Positions 26,824 through 35,242 of a stretch of 64,000 nt of DNA are shown one piece after another. Position 1 is the stretch's first letter. Every line of letters starts with the position of its first letter. The notes beneath the pieces are model-generated. The model did no database searches, was not told the origin of the DNA, and saw nothing but the letters and a program-made list of their open reading frames with translations. The position numbers and the translations under genes are program-made. The stretch is from Azospirillum brasilense (GTDB taxonomy: Bacteria > Pseudomonadota > Alphaproteobacteria > Azospirillales > Azospirillaceae), in NCBI RefSeq assembly GCF_005222205.1, contig NZ_CP032345.1:1427501-1491500 (forward strand), given 5' to 3'.

Positions 26824-29114
26824 CGCTGTTGGTCTCCCCTCGCTGTTTCTCCGGTGGCCGGCCCTGTGGTTGGCCCAGTTGCCGGCCGTCTCGCCGCCAG
26901 GGCCCGCACCAGCCGGTTGCCGGCCCAGCCGAGCCCCAGCGCGGTCACCGCCGCCAGCCCCAGAAGAACCATGTCGGTGGGCGTCGGTTCCGTCAACACA
27001 CGCTCAAGCTGGTGCCCGAGCAGGTTGAAGACAAGAATTCCCGGCGCCATTCCCAGGATCGTCCCGAACAAATAGTCGGGAAAGCGGATGCGGGAAGCCC
27101 CGGCGACGAGGTTCACCACGGTGAAGGGGGCGACCGGCACCACCCGCAGCGCCGCCATGGCCAGCACGCCGCGCTCGCCGAGCGCGTCGCTGGCCCGCCG
27201 CACCACAGCACCACCGTAGCGCTCGATGGGGCGCCGGCCGGTGAGCCGCCCCACCCAGAACAGCGCCGCGGCGGAGGCCAGCACCCCGGCGAGCGCGGTG
27301 GGAAAGCCCATCCACGGCCCCAGCGCGATGGCCGTCGCCGCGATCAGCAGCAGCACCGGAAACAGCACGAAGCCACCGGCGATATAGAGCAGGATCAGCC
27401 ACAGCGGCCCGAGGGCCGACTCGCGCAGGCGCTCGAACGCCCCCAGGACGGCGTCCAGCGTCGCCCAGTCGCGCAGCGGCGTGTGGTTCCACAAGCCCCA
27501 GACCCCGCCGACCACCGCCAGGATGACGCCCAGCGCCAGCCAGTGGTGGCGCCGCGGGATGCGCGACGGCAGGACGCGCCACACGATGTCCGCCGCGCTG
27601 ACCGGGCGTTCCGGATCGAAAAGCATGGAGTCGGCGACGGCGGTGGCCAGCAGGCCGGGGTCGGCGTCCTCCAGCGGCTCCAGCGTCCGCCCGCCGGGGC
27701 GGCGCAGCGCCTCCACCGCACGGATGAGCGAGCCGGAGCGGCGCAGCTCCGCCGTCACGCTTTCCGGCGCCACCCCGAGATGCTCGGCGATCAGGTCGTC
27801 GCGCACCCCGGCGATGGCCTGCCGGGCCTCGCGCCCCTCCGCACGCCCATCCGGCGCCTCCAGCGCCAGATCGCATTCGGTGTCCAGCCCCATCGACCGG
27901 TTGTTCAGGTTGGCCGAACCGATGCGCAGAAGCCGGTCGTCCACCACCATCACCTTGGCGTGGATGGTGATGCCGACGCTGCCGGTTTTGGCGCTCTCCG
28001 TCCTGGCGATGTAGAAGCGGAAGCGCCCGTGCCGGTCGGCCTCGCGCAGTTCCTTCACCAGCCGGGCGCGGGCGCCGAGCATCACGGTGTTCTCCAGCCA
28101 GCTCGATGTGCGGGCGGAGTTGACGACGATCACCTCCGGCCCGTCCGGCTCGGCCAGCCGCGCCTTCAGCGCCTCGGCCACGGCGACCGAGGCGAAATAC
28201 TGGCTCTCCATGTAGATGAAGCGCTCGGCCGCGGCGATGGCCGCCGTGTAGAGCGCCTCGACCTCCCGCACCTCGGCGCGCCCGTTGTAGCCGGGTTCGG
28301 TGCGGGCGATGCCGACGGGCATGTTCCTGAGCAGCGGGACGAGTTGCTGCGGCCAGGGGTCGGGGCTGTCCGGCCCGGCCCGGCGCGCCTTCAGCCGCAG
28401 CCGCCGGGGACGTTTTCCGTCGGAAGGGCCGCCACCGCCGCCAAGCACGTCCATGGCGGGCGGCGACAGCACGCAGCCTGTGGCGCGGCGCCAGCGCTCG
28501 CGGAACAGGTCGCCCAGCGCGCGGGCGGCGTCGCCGTCCACCGCCATCATCACGTCGTGGAAGGGCTCGTAGGGGGTGCCGTCCGGCTGGCGGCGCAGCG
28601 GCTCGTCGGCGCGGTGGGCGCGGGTGTCCCAGCGGTTGGCGGTGATGTCCAGCCCGCCGCAGAAGGCCAGCCGGTCGTCGATCACCAGCATCTTCTGATG
28701 GTGGCAGGCCCCGGCGGGATGGTCGCCGTCCAGCCGGTACTGGAGGCGCGAATGGCTGAGCCAGCCGCGCAGGAACAGCGGCTGCGACCAGCGGGCCAGA
28801 TCGAACAGCTCCGCGAAGTCCCACTTCAGCACATGGATGGTCAGGTCCGGGCGGGTCGCGGCCAGCCAGTTCAGCAGGTTGCCCAGCTTGTCGGGGCGGC
28901 GCGGGTGGCGCGCCTGCGGGGTCAGCCGGATGCGGGCGTCGAAGTCCCAGGCGGTCAGGTAGATGCTGCGCCGCGCCTGCCGCATCGCCGCCTTGGCGAG
29001 CGCGAAGTAATCTTCCGCATCGACGATGACCCCGACCCGCTCCGCCCGCTCCACCCGCCAGCAGGTGCGGCCGGGCACCAGCAGCGGGTCAGTGGCCACC
29101 GTGGAGAGCGACAT
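26820..29114 (-). CDS. Phospholipase D/cardiolipin-synthase-like protein fused to a VTT (DedA-type) membrane domain
   Basis: A 764-residue protein. The first PLD half carries HQKxxxxD (H139, K141, D146) and the second HAKVMVVDD (near residue 385), so both HKD motifs of a complete PLD active site are present. After about residue 530 come hydrophobic segments forming a VTT/SNARE-associated domain with the words FPVLLLIAATAIALGP and VPVAPFTVVNLVAGAS. PLD-VTT fusions probably remodel membrane phospholipids. The start is uncertain: 29114 gives a family-like beginning (TDPLLVPGRTCWRVERA), but in-frame ATGs exist at 29162 and 29201. It is coupled to the downstream EEP gene. Confidence 0.85.
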   Translation of the reverse strand: MSLSTVATDPLLVPGRTCWRVERAERVGVIVDAEDYFALAKAAMRQARRSIYLTAWDFDARIRLTPQARHPRRPDKLGNLLNWLAATRPDLTIHVLKWDFAELFDLARWSQPLFLRGWLSHSRLQYRLDGDHPAGACHHQKMLVIDDRLAFCGGLDITANRWDTRAHRADEPLRRQPDGTPYEPFHDVMMAVDGDAARALGDLFRERWRRATGCVLSPPAMDVLGGGGGPSDGKRPRRLRLKARRAGPDSPDPWPQQLVPLLRNMPVGIARTEPGYNGRAEVREVEALYTAAIAAAERFIYMESQYFASVAVAEALKARLAEPDGPEVIVVNSARTSSWLENTVMLGARARLVKELREADRHGRFRFYIARTESAKTGSVGITIHAKVMVVDDRLLRIGSANLNNRSMGLDTECDLALEAPDGRAEGREARQAIAGVRDDLIAEHLGVAPESVTAELRRSGSLIRAVEALRRPGGRTLEPLEDADPGLLATAVADSMLFDPERPVSAADIVWRVLPSRIPRRHHWLALGVILAVVGGVWGLWNHTPLRDWATLDAVLGAFERLRESALGPLWLILLYIAGGFVLFPVLLLIAATAIALGPWMGFPTALAGVLASAAALFWVGRLTGRRPIERYGGAVVRRASDALGERGVLAMAALRVVPVAPFTVVNLVAGASRIRFPDYLFGTILGMAPGILVFNLLGHQLERVLTEPTPTDMVLLGLAAVTALGLGWAGNRLVRALAARRPATGPTTGPATGETARGDQQR

Positions 29115-29459
29115 ACTGAGCGTTGGGTCCGGCGGCGTGGATGGGGAGGGCTGGTCGGGCATGGGACGCGGCTGGACCGGGGTTCCTGCGGGGATCGGCA
29201 TCGGGGGTTCACATATGGTGCGTCCGGGACGGGCTGCGACCGGCCAGGAAGGCGAATGCCCGAACAACACCGCAGCCGCCCAACCCTCCCCGCCCCCCGC
29301 CGAGAGGCGAAATTCCATTGCCCGACCGGCCGGGACCTGGGTACCGTCAGGAGGACTCCATTCGTGTCCGCCATTGTCGGATGACCCGCCTGTTGTGATC
29401 CGCTTGTCCGCTCCCCCGTCGACTTTGCCCGTCACGGCCGCCCGCTCCCGGCGGGGCCG
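29115..29459. other. Divergent intergenic region between PLD and ABC genes
   Basis: About 345 bases, or less if the PLD gene starts at 29162 or 29201. It must hold the promoters of the leftward PLD-EEP pair and the rightward ABC cluster. No sigma box, terminator or repeat stands out. Open frames across it look like shadows. Confidence 0.4.
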
Positions 29460-30167
29460 ATGCTGAGCCTCGTCCTGCGCCGGGTGCTGGCCGTGGTGCC
29501 GGCCCTGCTGGGCCTCGCGCTCGCCGCCGCCGTGGTGGCCGCGCTGGCGGGACCCGGCTGGACGCCGGCATTGGGCGCCGTGCTGGCCGCCCTGCCGGCG
29601 ACGCTGGCGCTGGTCCTGCCGGCGCTGGCGCTGGGGACCGGGCTCGGCGCCCTGCTCGGTGTCCTGGGCGGGGTGGGCGCCGTCCTTGGCGGGGTGGGTC
29701 CGGCACTGCCGGGCTACCTGCTGGCCGCGGTCTTCGCCGCCACATTCGCGACGGCGCCCGTCCTGCTGGGCCTCGCCGCCCTCGCCCTGCCCGCCGCCGC
29801 CCAGGCCGCGACGCGCGCCGGCCGGGCGCGGGCCGGGGCGGAGGACACCGTCCTGCTGGCGGCGCGCGGCCGCGGAATGGACGGCTCCGCCCTGCTGTGG
29901 CGGCTCGCCCTGCCATTGGGGCTGTCGGCGGCGGCGGGCGGTCTGCGCAGCGCCGTGGCCGGAACGGTCACCGCAGCGGTGGCGGTGGAAGGGCTGTTCG
30001 GGACCGGCGTCTCCGGCGCCGGGCGTCTGTTCGTCGAGGCCGCGCGGGCCGGGGACGCCGGCACGGCCGTCGCCGCGCTCGCCGGGCTGTGCGGCCTCGC
30101 CGTGCTGCTGAACGCGCTGGGCGGCGCGTTGCACGGCTGGATCGACCCGCGCGCCCGGACGGCCTGA
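29460..30167 (+). CDS. Short ABC transporter permease (DppB-like, reduced)
   Basis: A 235-residue, very Ala/Leu-rich integral membrane protein. It keeps the recognisable tail of dipeptide-type permeases: an EAA-like loop (RGMDGSALLWRLALPLGLS) and GLFGTGVSGAGRLFVEAARAGD, then HGWIDPRARTA at the end. Typical DppB proteins are about 310-340 residues, so much of the periplasmic N-terminal region is missing. It is followed by a second permease that overlaps its stop (TGATG), and then an ATPase. This is one operon without a substrate-binding protein. Confidence 0.72.
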   Translation: MLSLVLRRVLAVVPALLGLALAAAVVAALAGPGWTPALGAVLAALPATLALVLPALALGTGLGALLGVLGGVGAVLGGVGPALPGYLLAAVFAATFATAPVLLGLAALALPAAAQAATRAGRARAGAEDTVLLAARGRGMDGSALLWRLALPLGLSAAAGGLRSAVAGTVTAAVAVEGLFGTGVSGAGRLFVEAARAGDAGTAVAALAGLCGLAVLLNALGGALHGWIDPRARTA

Positions 30168-30970
30168 TGCACGGACCCGCCGGCAGCAACTCTCATTGGC
30201 GCGACGGCCCCTGGCAAAAGGCCGGGCAGCGGCTGACCGCGCACCGCCCGGCCGCGGCGGGGCTGATCATTCTGGCCGCGCTGATGCTGGCGGTCGCGGC
30301 GGGCCTTGTCGCCGGGAGCGGCCCGGTGGGGGCGGCGCTAGCCGCCGGGCACCAGAGCCTGACCTTCGCGCTGCTCGCCGGGCTGGGCGGGGCGGCGCTG
30401 GGCCTGCTTTGGGCCGCCACGGCGGTGGCCCTGGGCGAGCGGGCGGAGCGGGCGATGATGGCGCCCGCCGCCGCGCTGACCAGCCTTCCCCTGGCGCTGG
30501 CCCTGCCGCTGGCCGGCGGGCTGCTGGGTCCGGAGCGCGGGCTGGCGCCGCTGGTCGTGGTGACCGCCCTGATCGCCGCCCCGGCCGTGGCCGTCATCGC
30601 GCGGGACGAGCTGCGCACCCTGCTGCGGCGGGAGTTCCTGAGCGCCGCCCAGGCCGCCGGGATTCCCAACGGGCGCCGGCTGCGCCGCCACATCCTGCCC
30701 AACGCCGTCCCGCCGCTCGCCGCCGCGGCCTGGACCGCCCTTCCCCGCGCCCTGATGGCGGAAAGCCTCGCCAGCCTGCTCGGCCTCGGCCTGCCGGAGG
30801 GGGTGACCGGCTGGGGAACCGCCATCGGCGCGGCGGCGCGGGCGGGCGACGCCGCCGCATTGGCCGGGCCGGCGCTGCTGCTGGCGCTGACGCTGTGGGC
30901 GCTGCATGGGGTGGGCGACGGGATGCGGCTGGCCTTCTCCACGGCCGCCATCACGGGAGGGCGCCGGTGA
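30167..30970 (+). CDS. Short ABC transporter permease (DppC-like, reduced)
   Basis: A 267-residue Ala/Leu-rich membrane permease. The EAA-type loop is well preserved (AAQAAGIPNGRRLRRHILPNAVPPLAA), as is the DppC-like LASLLGLGLPEGVTGWGTAIGAA. The N-terminal part is compressed compared with DppC. It begins on the last base of the previous stop and overlaps the ATPase start by four bases (GTGA). The three genes are therefore translationally coupled. Confidence 0.75.
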   Translation: MHGPAGSNSHWRDGPWQKAGQRLTAHRPAAAGLIILAALMLAVAAGLVAGSGPVGAALAAGHQSLTFALLAGLGGAALGLLWAATAVALGERAERAMMAPAAALTSLPLALALPLAGGLLGPERGLAPLVVVTALIAAPAVAVIARDELRTLLRREFLSAAQAAGIPNGRRLRRHILPNAVPPLAAAAWTALPRALMAESLASLLGLGLPEGVTGWGTAIGAAARAGDAAALAGPALLLALTLWALHGVGDGMRLAFSTAAITGGRR

Positions 30971-32718
30971 GCGGAGCGGAAGTGATCGGGCCTGACGACA
31001 CCGGACCGGACGACGGCGCGCCGCTGCGGGTGGAAGGGCTGTCCCTCCTGACCAGCCGCGACATCCTGCTCGACCGGCTGAGCTTCACTGTCGAAGCCGG
31101 CGCGGTGCTGGCCCTGTCGGGTGGCGCCGGGGCGGGCAAGACGCTGCTGCTGCGCGCGCTGGCCGGGCTGGCCCCGAAGGGCGTCACGGTGCTGGGCGAC
31201 ATCCGGATCCGGGGGCGGCGCATCCTGGTCACCCAGGACGGCGCCCTGGACCCGCTTCGCCCGCTGGGTGCCCAGTTCGCGGAGTTGCTCTCCCGACAGT
31301 CCGGGCTGGACGAGCGCACCGCCCTGCGCCGCGCCGCCGAGGCGCTGGAGCGCTTCCAGGTGCCCGCCGCCGCGCGCCGGCTGGCGCTCCACTCCCACGA
31401 GCTGGGCGAGGCGATGCGCTGGCGGGCCGCGCTGGCGCTGGCCATGGCGGCGGAGCCGGCGCTGCTGCTCGCCGATGCCCCCGCCGCCGCGCTCGACCCC
31501 ACCCAGCGCGTCCGCCTGTTGAGCGACCTCGCCGCCTGGACGCGGGAAGCCGGAACGGCGCTGCTGCTGGCCGGACGCCCGCAACCTGATCCAATCCAGG
31601 CCGATCCAATCCAGGCCGATCCGGTTCCTTCCGGTCTGGCCGACCGCCGGCTGATCCTGGCCCATGGGCGTCTGGAAGAACCGGAGGAGGCCCCCACCCC
31701 CGCCCCGCCCCCGGTGGAGCCGGCGCCCTCCGGCCCGCCCATCCTGTCGGTGCGCGACCTGCGCGTCGCCTTTCCGCTGGGGCGGAGCTGGCGCGGGGAG
31801 GAGCGCTGGCTGACCGTCGTGGACGGCCTGTCCATCGCGCTGGCCGAGGGCGAGACGCTGGCCCTGCTCGGCGAGACGGGCAGCGGCAAGTCGGTGCTGG
31901 CCCGCGCCATCCTGCGTCTGGTCCCGCCGGTCGGCGGTCAGGTGTCCTGGCTGGGGACCGACCTCGCCGCCGCCCCGCCGGAGGCGATGCGCCGGGCGCG
32001 GCGGGATCTGCAAATCCTCTTCCCCGATCCGCTGGCCGCCTTCGACCCGCTGATGACCATCGGCGCGCAGCTCACCGAGACGCTGGAGTCGCTGCGGCCC
32101 ACCCGATCTTCAGCCGACCGCGCCGCCCGGCTGGCCGAGGCGCTGGAGGAGGTCGGGCTGCCCGCGGCGGTCCTCGACCTCCATCCCGGCGCGCTCCGTC
32201 CGGCGGAGGCGGCGCGCGCCGGGCTGGCCCGCGCCCTGCTGCCGGAGCCGCGCCTGCTGGTCTGCGACGAGCCGGCGGCGGCGCTCGACGGGGTGGAGCG
32301 GGCGGACTTCCTGGCCCTGCTGCGGGCGATCCGCCGCCGCCGCCGGCTGGCCCTGCTCTACGCCACCCAGGACGCGGCGGAGGGCCTGCGGATCGCGCGG
32401 CGGGTGCTGGTCCTCCTGCTCGGCCGGATCGTCGAGTCGGCGGACAGCGCGGTGCTGGCGGCCGGGGCCCGCCACCCCTACAGCCGCGCCCTGATCGCGG
32501 CGGCCGGCCTCGCCCGCCCGGCGCTGCACGGCGATCCGCCGTCCCCTCTGCGGCCGCCGACCGGCTGCGCCCTGCGGCTGCGCTGTCCGCTCGCCCATGA
32601 CGGTTGCGCCCAGGTTCCCCCAACGCTCGACCCCGTGGCGCCGGGCCACCGAGTCGCCTGCCATGTCGCACAGGACGAGACCCAAGACGGCGCCCAGGTT
32701 GGCGGAAGAGCCCCCTAA
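30967..32718 (+). CDS. Fused double ABC ATPase with degenerate signature motifs
   Basis: A 583-residue protein with two ABC ATPase halves of the dipeptide type. Half 1 has Walker A GGAGAGKT but no LSGGQ signature (HSHELGEAMRW in its place), and its Walker B LLLADAPAAALD lacks the catalytic Glu. Half 2 has a good Walker A (GETGSGKS), Walker B with Glu (LLVCDEPAAALD) and a changed signature (PGALRPAEAA). The C-terminus has the oligopeptide-type Cys region (CALRLRCPLAHDGC). A 15-base duplication (31588-31617) encodes a QADPI repeat in the linker. It starts with GTG at 30967 after GGGAGGG. One active site at most is expected to be competent. Confidence 0.75.
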   Translation: MSGAEVIGPDDTGPDDGAPLRVEGLSLLTSRDILLDRLSFTVEAGAVLALSGGAGAGKTLLLRALAGLAPKGVTVLGDIRIRGRRILVTQDGALDPLRPLGAQFAELLSRQSGLDERTALRRAAEALERFQVPAAARRLALHSHELGEAMRWRAALALAMAAEPALLLADAPAAALDPTQRVRLLSDLAAWTREAGTALLLAGRPQPDPIQADPIQADPVPSGLADRRLILAHGRLEEPEEAPTPAPPPVEPAPSGPPILSVRDLRVAFPLGRSWRGEERWLTVVDGLSIALAEGETLALLGETGSGKSVLARAILRLVPPVGGQVSWLGTDLAAAPPEAMRRARRDLQILFPDPLAAFDPLMTIGAQLTETLESLRPTRSSADRAARLAEALEEVGLPAAVLDLHPGALRPAEAARAGLARALLPEPRLLVCDEPAAALDGVERADFLALLRAIRRRRRLALLYATQDAAEGLRIARRVLVLLLGRIVESADSAVLAAGARHPYSRALIAAAGLARPALHGDPPSPLRPPTGCALRLRCPLAHDGCAQVPPTLDPVAPGHRVACHVAQDETQDGAQVGGRAP

Positions 32719-32868
32719 CCCCCTCGCCGGAGCCCGCCGGAGCCTTGGGCGCAGCCGCAATTCCGTCCCAAAAAGGTCTGAAACTGCGCGGGTTGGCAAG
32801 GAGGCGGGCACGGGATAACGTCCCCGGCCTTCACGCCCGCATTGCTGAAATCACGGAAAAGGACAGGG

Positions 32869-35205
32869 ATGCTTCGCGCACGCACCCGGTGGACGGTCCC
32901 CTGCATGGGCGCACTCGCCGTCCTTCTGCTGCTTCTCGCCGGCCTCGCCGCGCCGTCGCTGGCCGCCGGCCCCGTTCCGGGCGCCTCCATGCCGGCCCCC
33001 GCCGCCGCGGCCCCGGCGGAACCCGCCGCCTCGCCCGATCCGACGCCCGAGCAAATGCAGGCGATGATCACGACACTGGAGGACCCGGCGGCCCGCGCCC
33101 GGCTGGTCGAGCAGTTGAAGGCGCTGGTCGCCGCGCAGAAGGGGCTGGAGCAGGCCAAGGCCGAGGAGGCCCCGGCGGCCAGCACCCTGCCCGAAACCAT
33201 CGGCGCCAGCGCCCTGTCCTTCCTGGCCGAGCGCATGGACGTGCTGAGCCGCCAGCTCGTCCAGGTCGGCAACGTCTTCAAGGAGTTGCCCGGCGCCATC
33301 GAGTGGGCGAACCGGCAGATGGTCGACCCGTCCGCCCGCGACCGCTGGGTGCAGATCGCCATCCAACTGACGATGATCCTGACCGCCGGTCTGGCGATCG
33401 GGCGCTTCGTCGGCTGGCTGCTCGCCCGCCCGCGCAACGCGCTGGCCGCCCGCCGGGGCACCACGACGCTGGTGCGCTTGCCGCTGCTGCTGGGCCGCGC
33501 GCTGCTGGAACTGGCGCCCATCGCCGCCTTCATCGTCGTCGGCTACGCCATCCTGTCGGTCAACGAGCCGGGGCCGCGCGTCCGGCTGGTCGCCCTGGCC
33601 GTCATCAACGCCACCGTCATCCTGCAGATCCTGCTGGTGGCCGCCCGCATCCTGATCTCGCCCTTCGCGCCCTCCCTGCGCATGGTGCGGATGGGCGACG
33701 CCAACGCGCTGCGCCTCTACCGCTGGGTCCGCCGGCTGGCCGCGGTCGGCGTCTACGGTTATTTCCTGGCGGAGGGTGCCTATGTGCTGGGCCTGCCGCT
33801 CGGCGCCTACGGCGCGCTGCTGAAGCTGCTCGGGCTGGCGATCGCCGGCATGCTGATCGCGCTGATCCTGCAGAACCGCCGCATCGTCGCCGACTGGATG
33901 CACGGCAACCCGCTGTCCGGCGACGGCGACCCGGCGGCCACCGCGGAGCGCGAGTCGGAGGGCCAGGGCGCCGTCCTGCGCTCCGCCCGCCGCCGCTTCG
34001 CCGACGTCTGGCACGTTCTGGCGATCATCTATGTCGTGGTGACCTTCGGCGTCTGGGTGCTGAACGTCTATGGCGGGTTCGAGTATCTGGCCCGCGCCAC
34101 CGGCATCACCATCCTGGTCGCGGTGATCGCCCGGCTGCTGGTCAACGGCATCAACCGCGGCCTGCGCCGCGGCCTGCGCATGGTCCCCGAGAGCCAGGGC
34201 GCCCTGCCGCCGCTGAAAGACCGCGCCTCCCTCTACCTGCCCTTCCTGCACCGGGTGGTGAAGACGGTGATCTGGGTCGGTGCCGCGATGATGATCCTCT
34301 ACGGCTGGGGCTTCGACACGCTGGCCTGGACGGACACCCGGCTCGGCCAGCGCATCCTGCGCAGCACGGTCACCATCGGCCTCCTGCTCGTCGGCTCCAT
34401 CGTCGCCTGGGAGGTGGTGAGCGCGATGATCGAGCGCTTCCTCGCCTCCACCGACCGCAACGGCACGCGGATCGAGCGCAGCGCGCGGGTGCGCACCCTG
34501 CTGCCGCTGCTGCGCAACGCCTTCCTGGTGGTGCTGGTGACCATGGTGTCGCTGATCACCCTGTCGGAGCTGGGCGTCAACATCGCGCCGCTGCTGGCCG
34601 GTGCCGGTGTGGTCGGTCTGGCCGTCGGTTTCGGGTCGCAGACGCTGGTCAAGGACATCATCACCGGCCTGTTCATCCTGTTCGAGGACAGCATCTCCAT
34701 CGGCGACGTGGTGGACGTCGGCGGCGGCCATTCCGGCGTGGTCGAGGCCATCTCCATCCGCTCCATCCGGCTGCGCGACGGGTCCGGCGCCATCCACACG
34801 GTGCCCTTCAACTCGGTCAGCACCGTCAAGAACATGTCGAAGGATTTCTCCTACGCCCTGTTCGAGGTGCGGGTGGCCTACCGCGAGGACCCCGACCGCG
34901 TGATCGAGCTGCTGAAGGACATCGGCACCGGCCTTCAGGCCGACGCCCTGTTCGCGCCCGACATCATGGCGCCGCTGGAGGTGATGGGCCTGGACAAGTT
35001 CCAGCCCGACTCGACCCAGCTGATCACCGCGCGCTTCAAGACCCGCCCGACCAAGCAGTGGGGCGTGTCGCGCGAATTCAACCGCCGCATGAAGAAGCGC
35101 TTCGAGGAGCTGGGAGTGGAGGTGCCGACCGGCTCCATGCAGCTCATCGTCGGCGGGAACCACCCCGACCGCGCTCTGGCCGAGGCGCTCAGCCAGGGCT
35201 CGTGA
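32869..35205 (+). CDS. Large MscS-family mechanosensitive channel
   Basis: A 778-residue membrane protein. It has a signal peptide (cleaved near residue 32), a periplasmic Ala/Pro-rich and helical N-terminal region to about residue 150, then about ten hydrophobic helices. The MscS channel core lies after residue 560, with the pore helix words GAGVVGLAVGFGSQTLVKD followed by the beta domain GDVVDVGGGHSGVVEAI and NSVSTVKN. Such long MscS proteins release solutes under hypo-osmotic shock. The ATG at 32869 has the ribosome site AAGGACAGGG; an in-frame TTG lies upstream. Confidence 0.92.
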   Translation: MLRARTRWTVPCMGALAVLLLLLAGLAAPSLAAGPVPGASMPAPAAAAPAEPAASPDPTPEQMQAMITTLEDPAARARLVEQLKALVAAQKGLEQAKAEEAPAASTLPETIGASALSFLAERMDVLSRQLVQVGNVFKELPGAIEWANRQMVDPSARDRWVQIAIQLTMILTAGLAIGRFVGWLLARPRNALAARRGTTTLVRLPLLLGRALLELAPIAAFIVVGYAILSVNEPGPRVRLVALAVINATVILQILLVAARILISPFAPSLRMVRMGDANALRLYRWVRRLAAVGVYGYFLAEGAYVLGLPLGAYGALLKLLGLAIAGMLIALILQNRRIVADWMHGNPLSGDGDPAATAERESEGQGAVLRSARRRFADVWHVLAIIYVVVTFGVWVLNVYGGFEYLARATGITILVAVIARLLVNGINRGLRRGLRMVPESQGALPPLKDRASLYLPFLHRVVKTVIWVGAAMMILYGWGFDTLAWTDTRLGQRILRSTVTIGLLLVGSIVAWEVVSAMIERFLASTDRNGTRIERSARVRTLLPLLRNAFLVVLVTMVSLITLSELGVNIAPLLAGAGVVGLAVGFGSQTLVKDIITGLFILFEDSISIGDVVDVGGGHSGVVEAISIRSIRLRDGSGAIHTVPFNSVSTVKNMSKDFSYALFEVRVAYREDPDRVIELLKDIGTGLQADALFAPDIMAPLEVMGLDKFQPDSTQLITARFKTRPTKQWGVSREFNRRMKKRFEELGVEVPTGSMQLIVGGNHPDRALAEALSQGS

Positions 35206-35242
35206 CGCGCGACACCGGCGGTCAATCCAGTGACCGCCGGTC

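Noticed and set aside
26820..30134. Upstream extension of the PLD protein to 30134 (1104 residues)
   Set aside because: The extra N-terminus is low-complexity and antisense to the permease gene at 29460. Family members begin close to 29114.
31588..31622. Tandem 15-base repeat as a possible transposon footprint
   Set aside because: It keeps the reading frame and encodes a linker repeat; no terminal inverted repeats or target duplication are seen.
29115..32718. Treating the ABC cluster as a plain pseudogene group
   Set aside because: All three frames are complete with tight overlapping stops and starts, so decay is not shown by the sequence alone.
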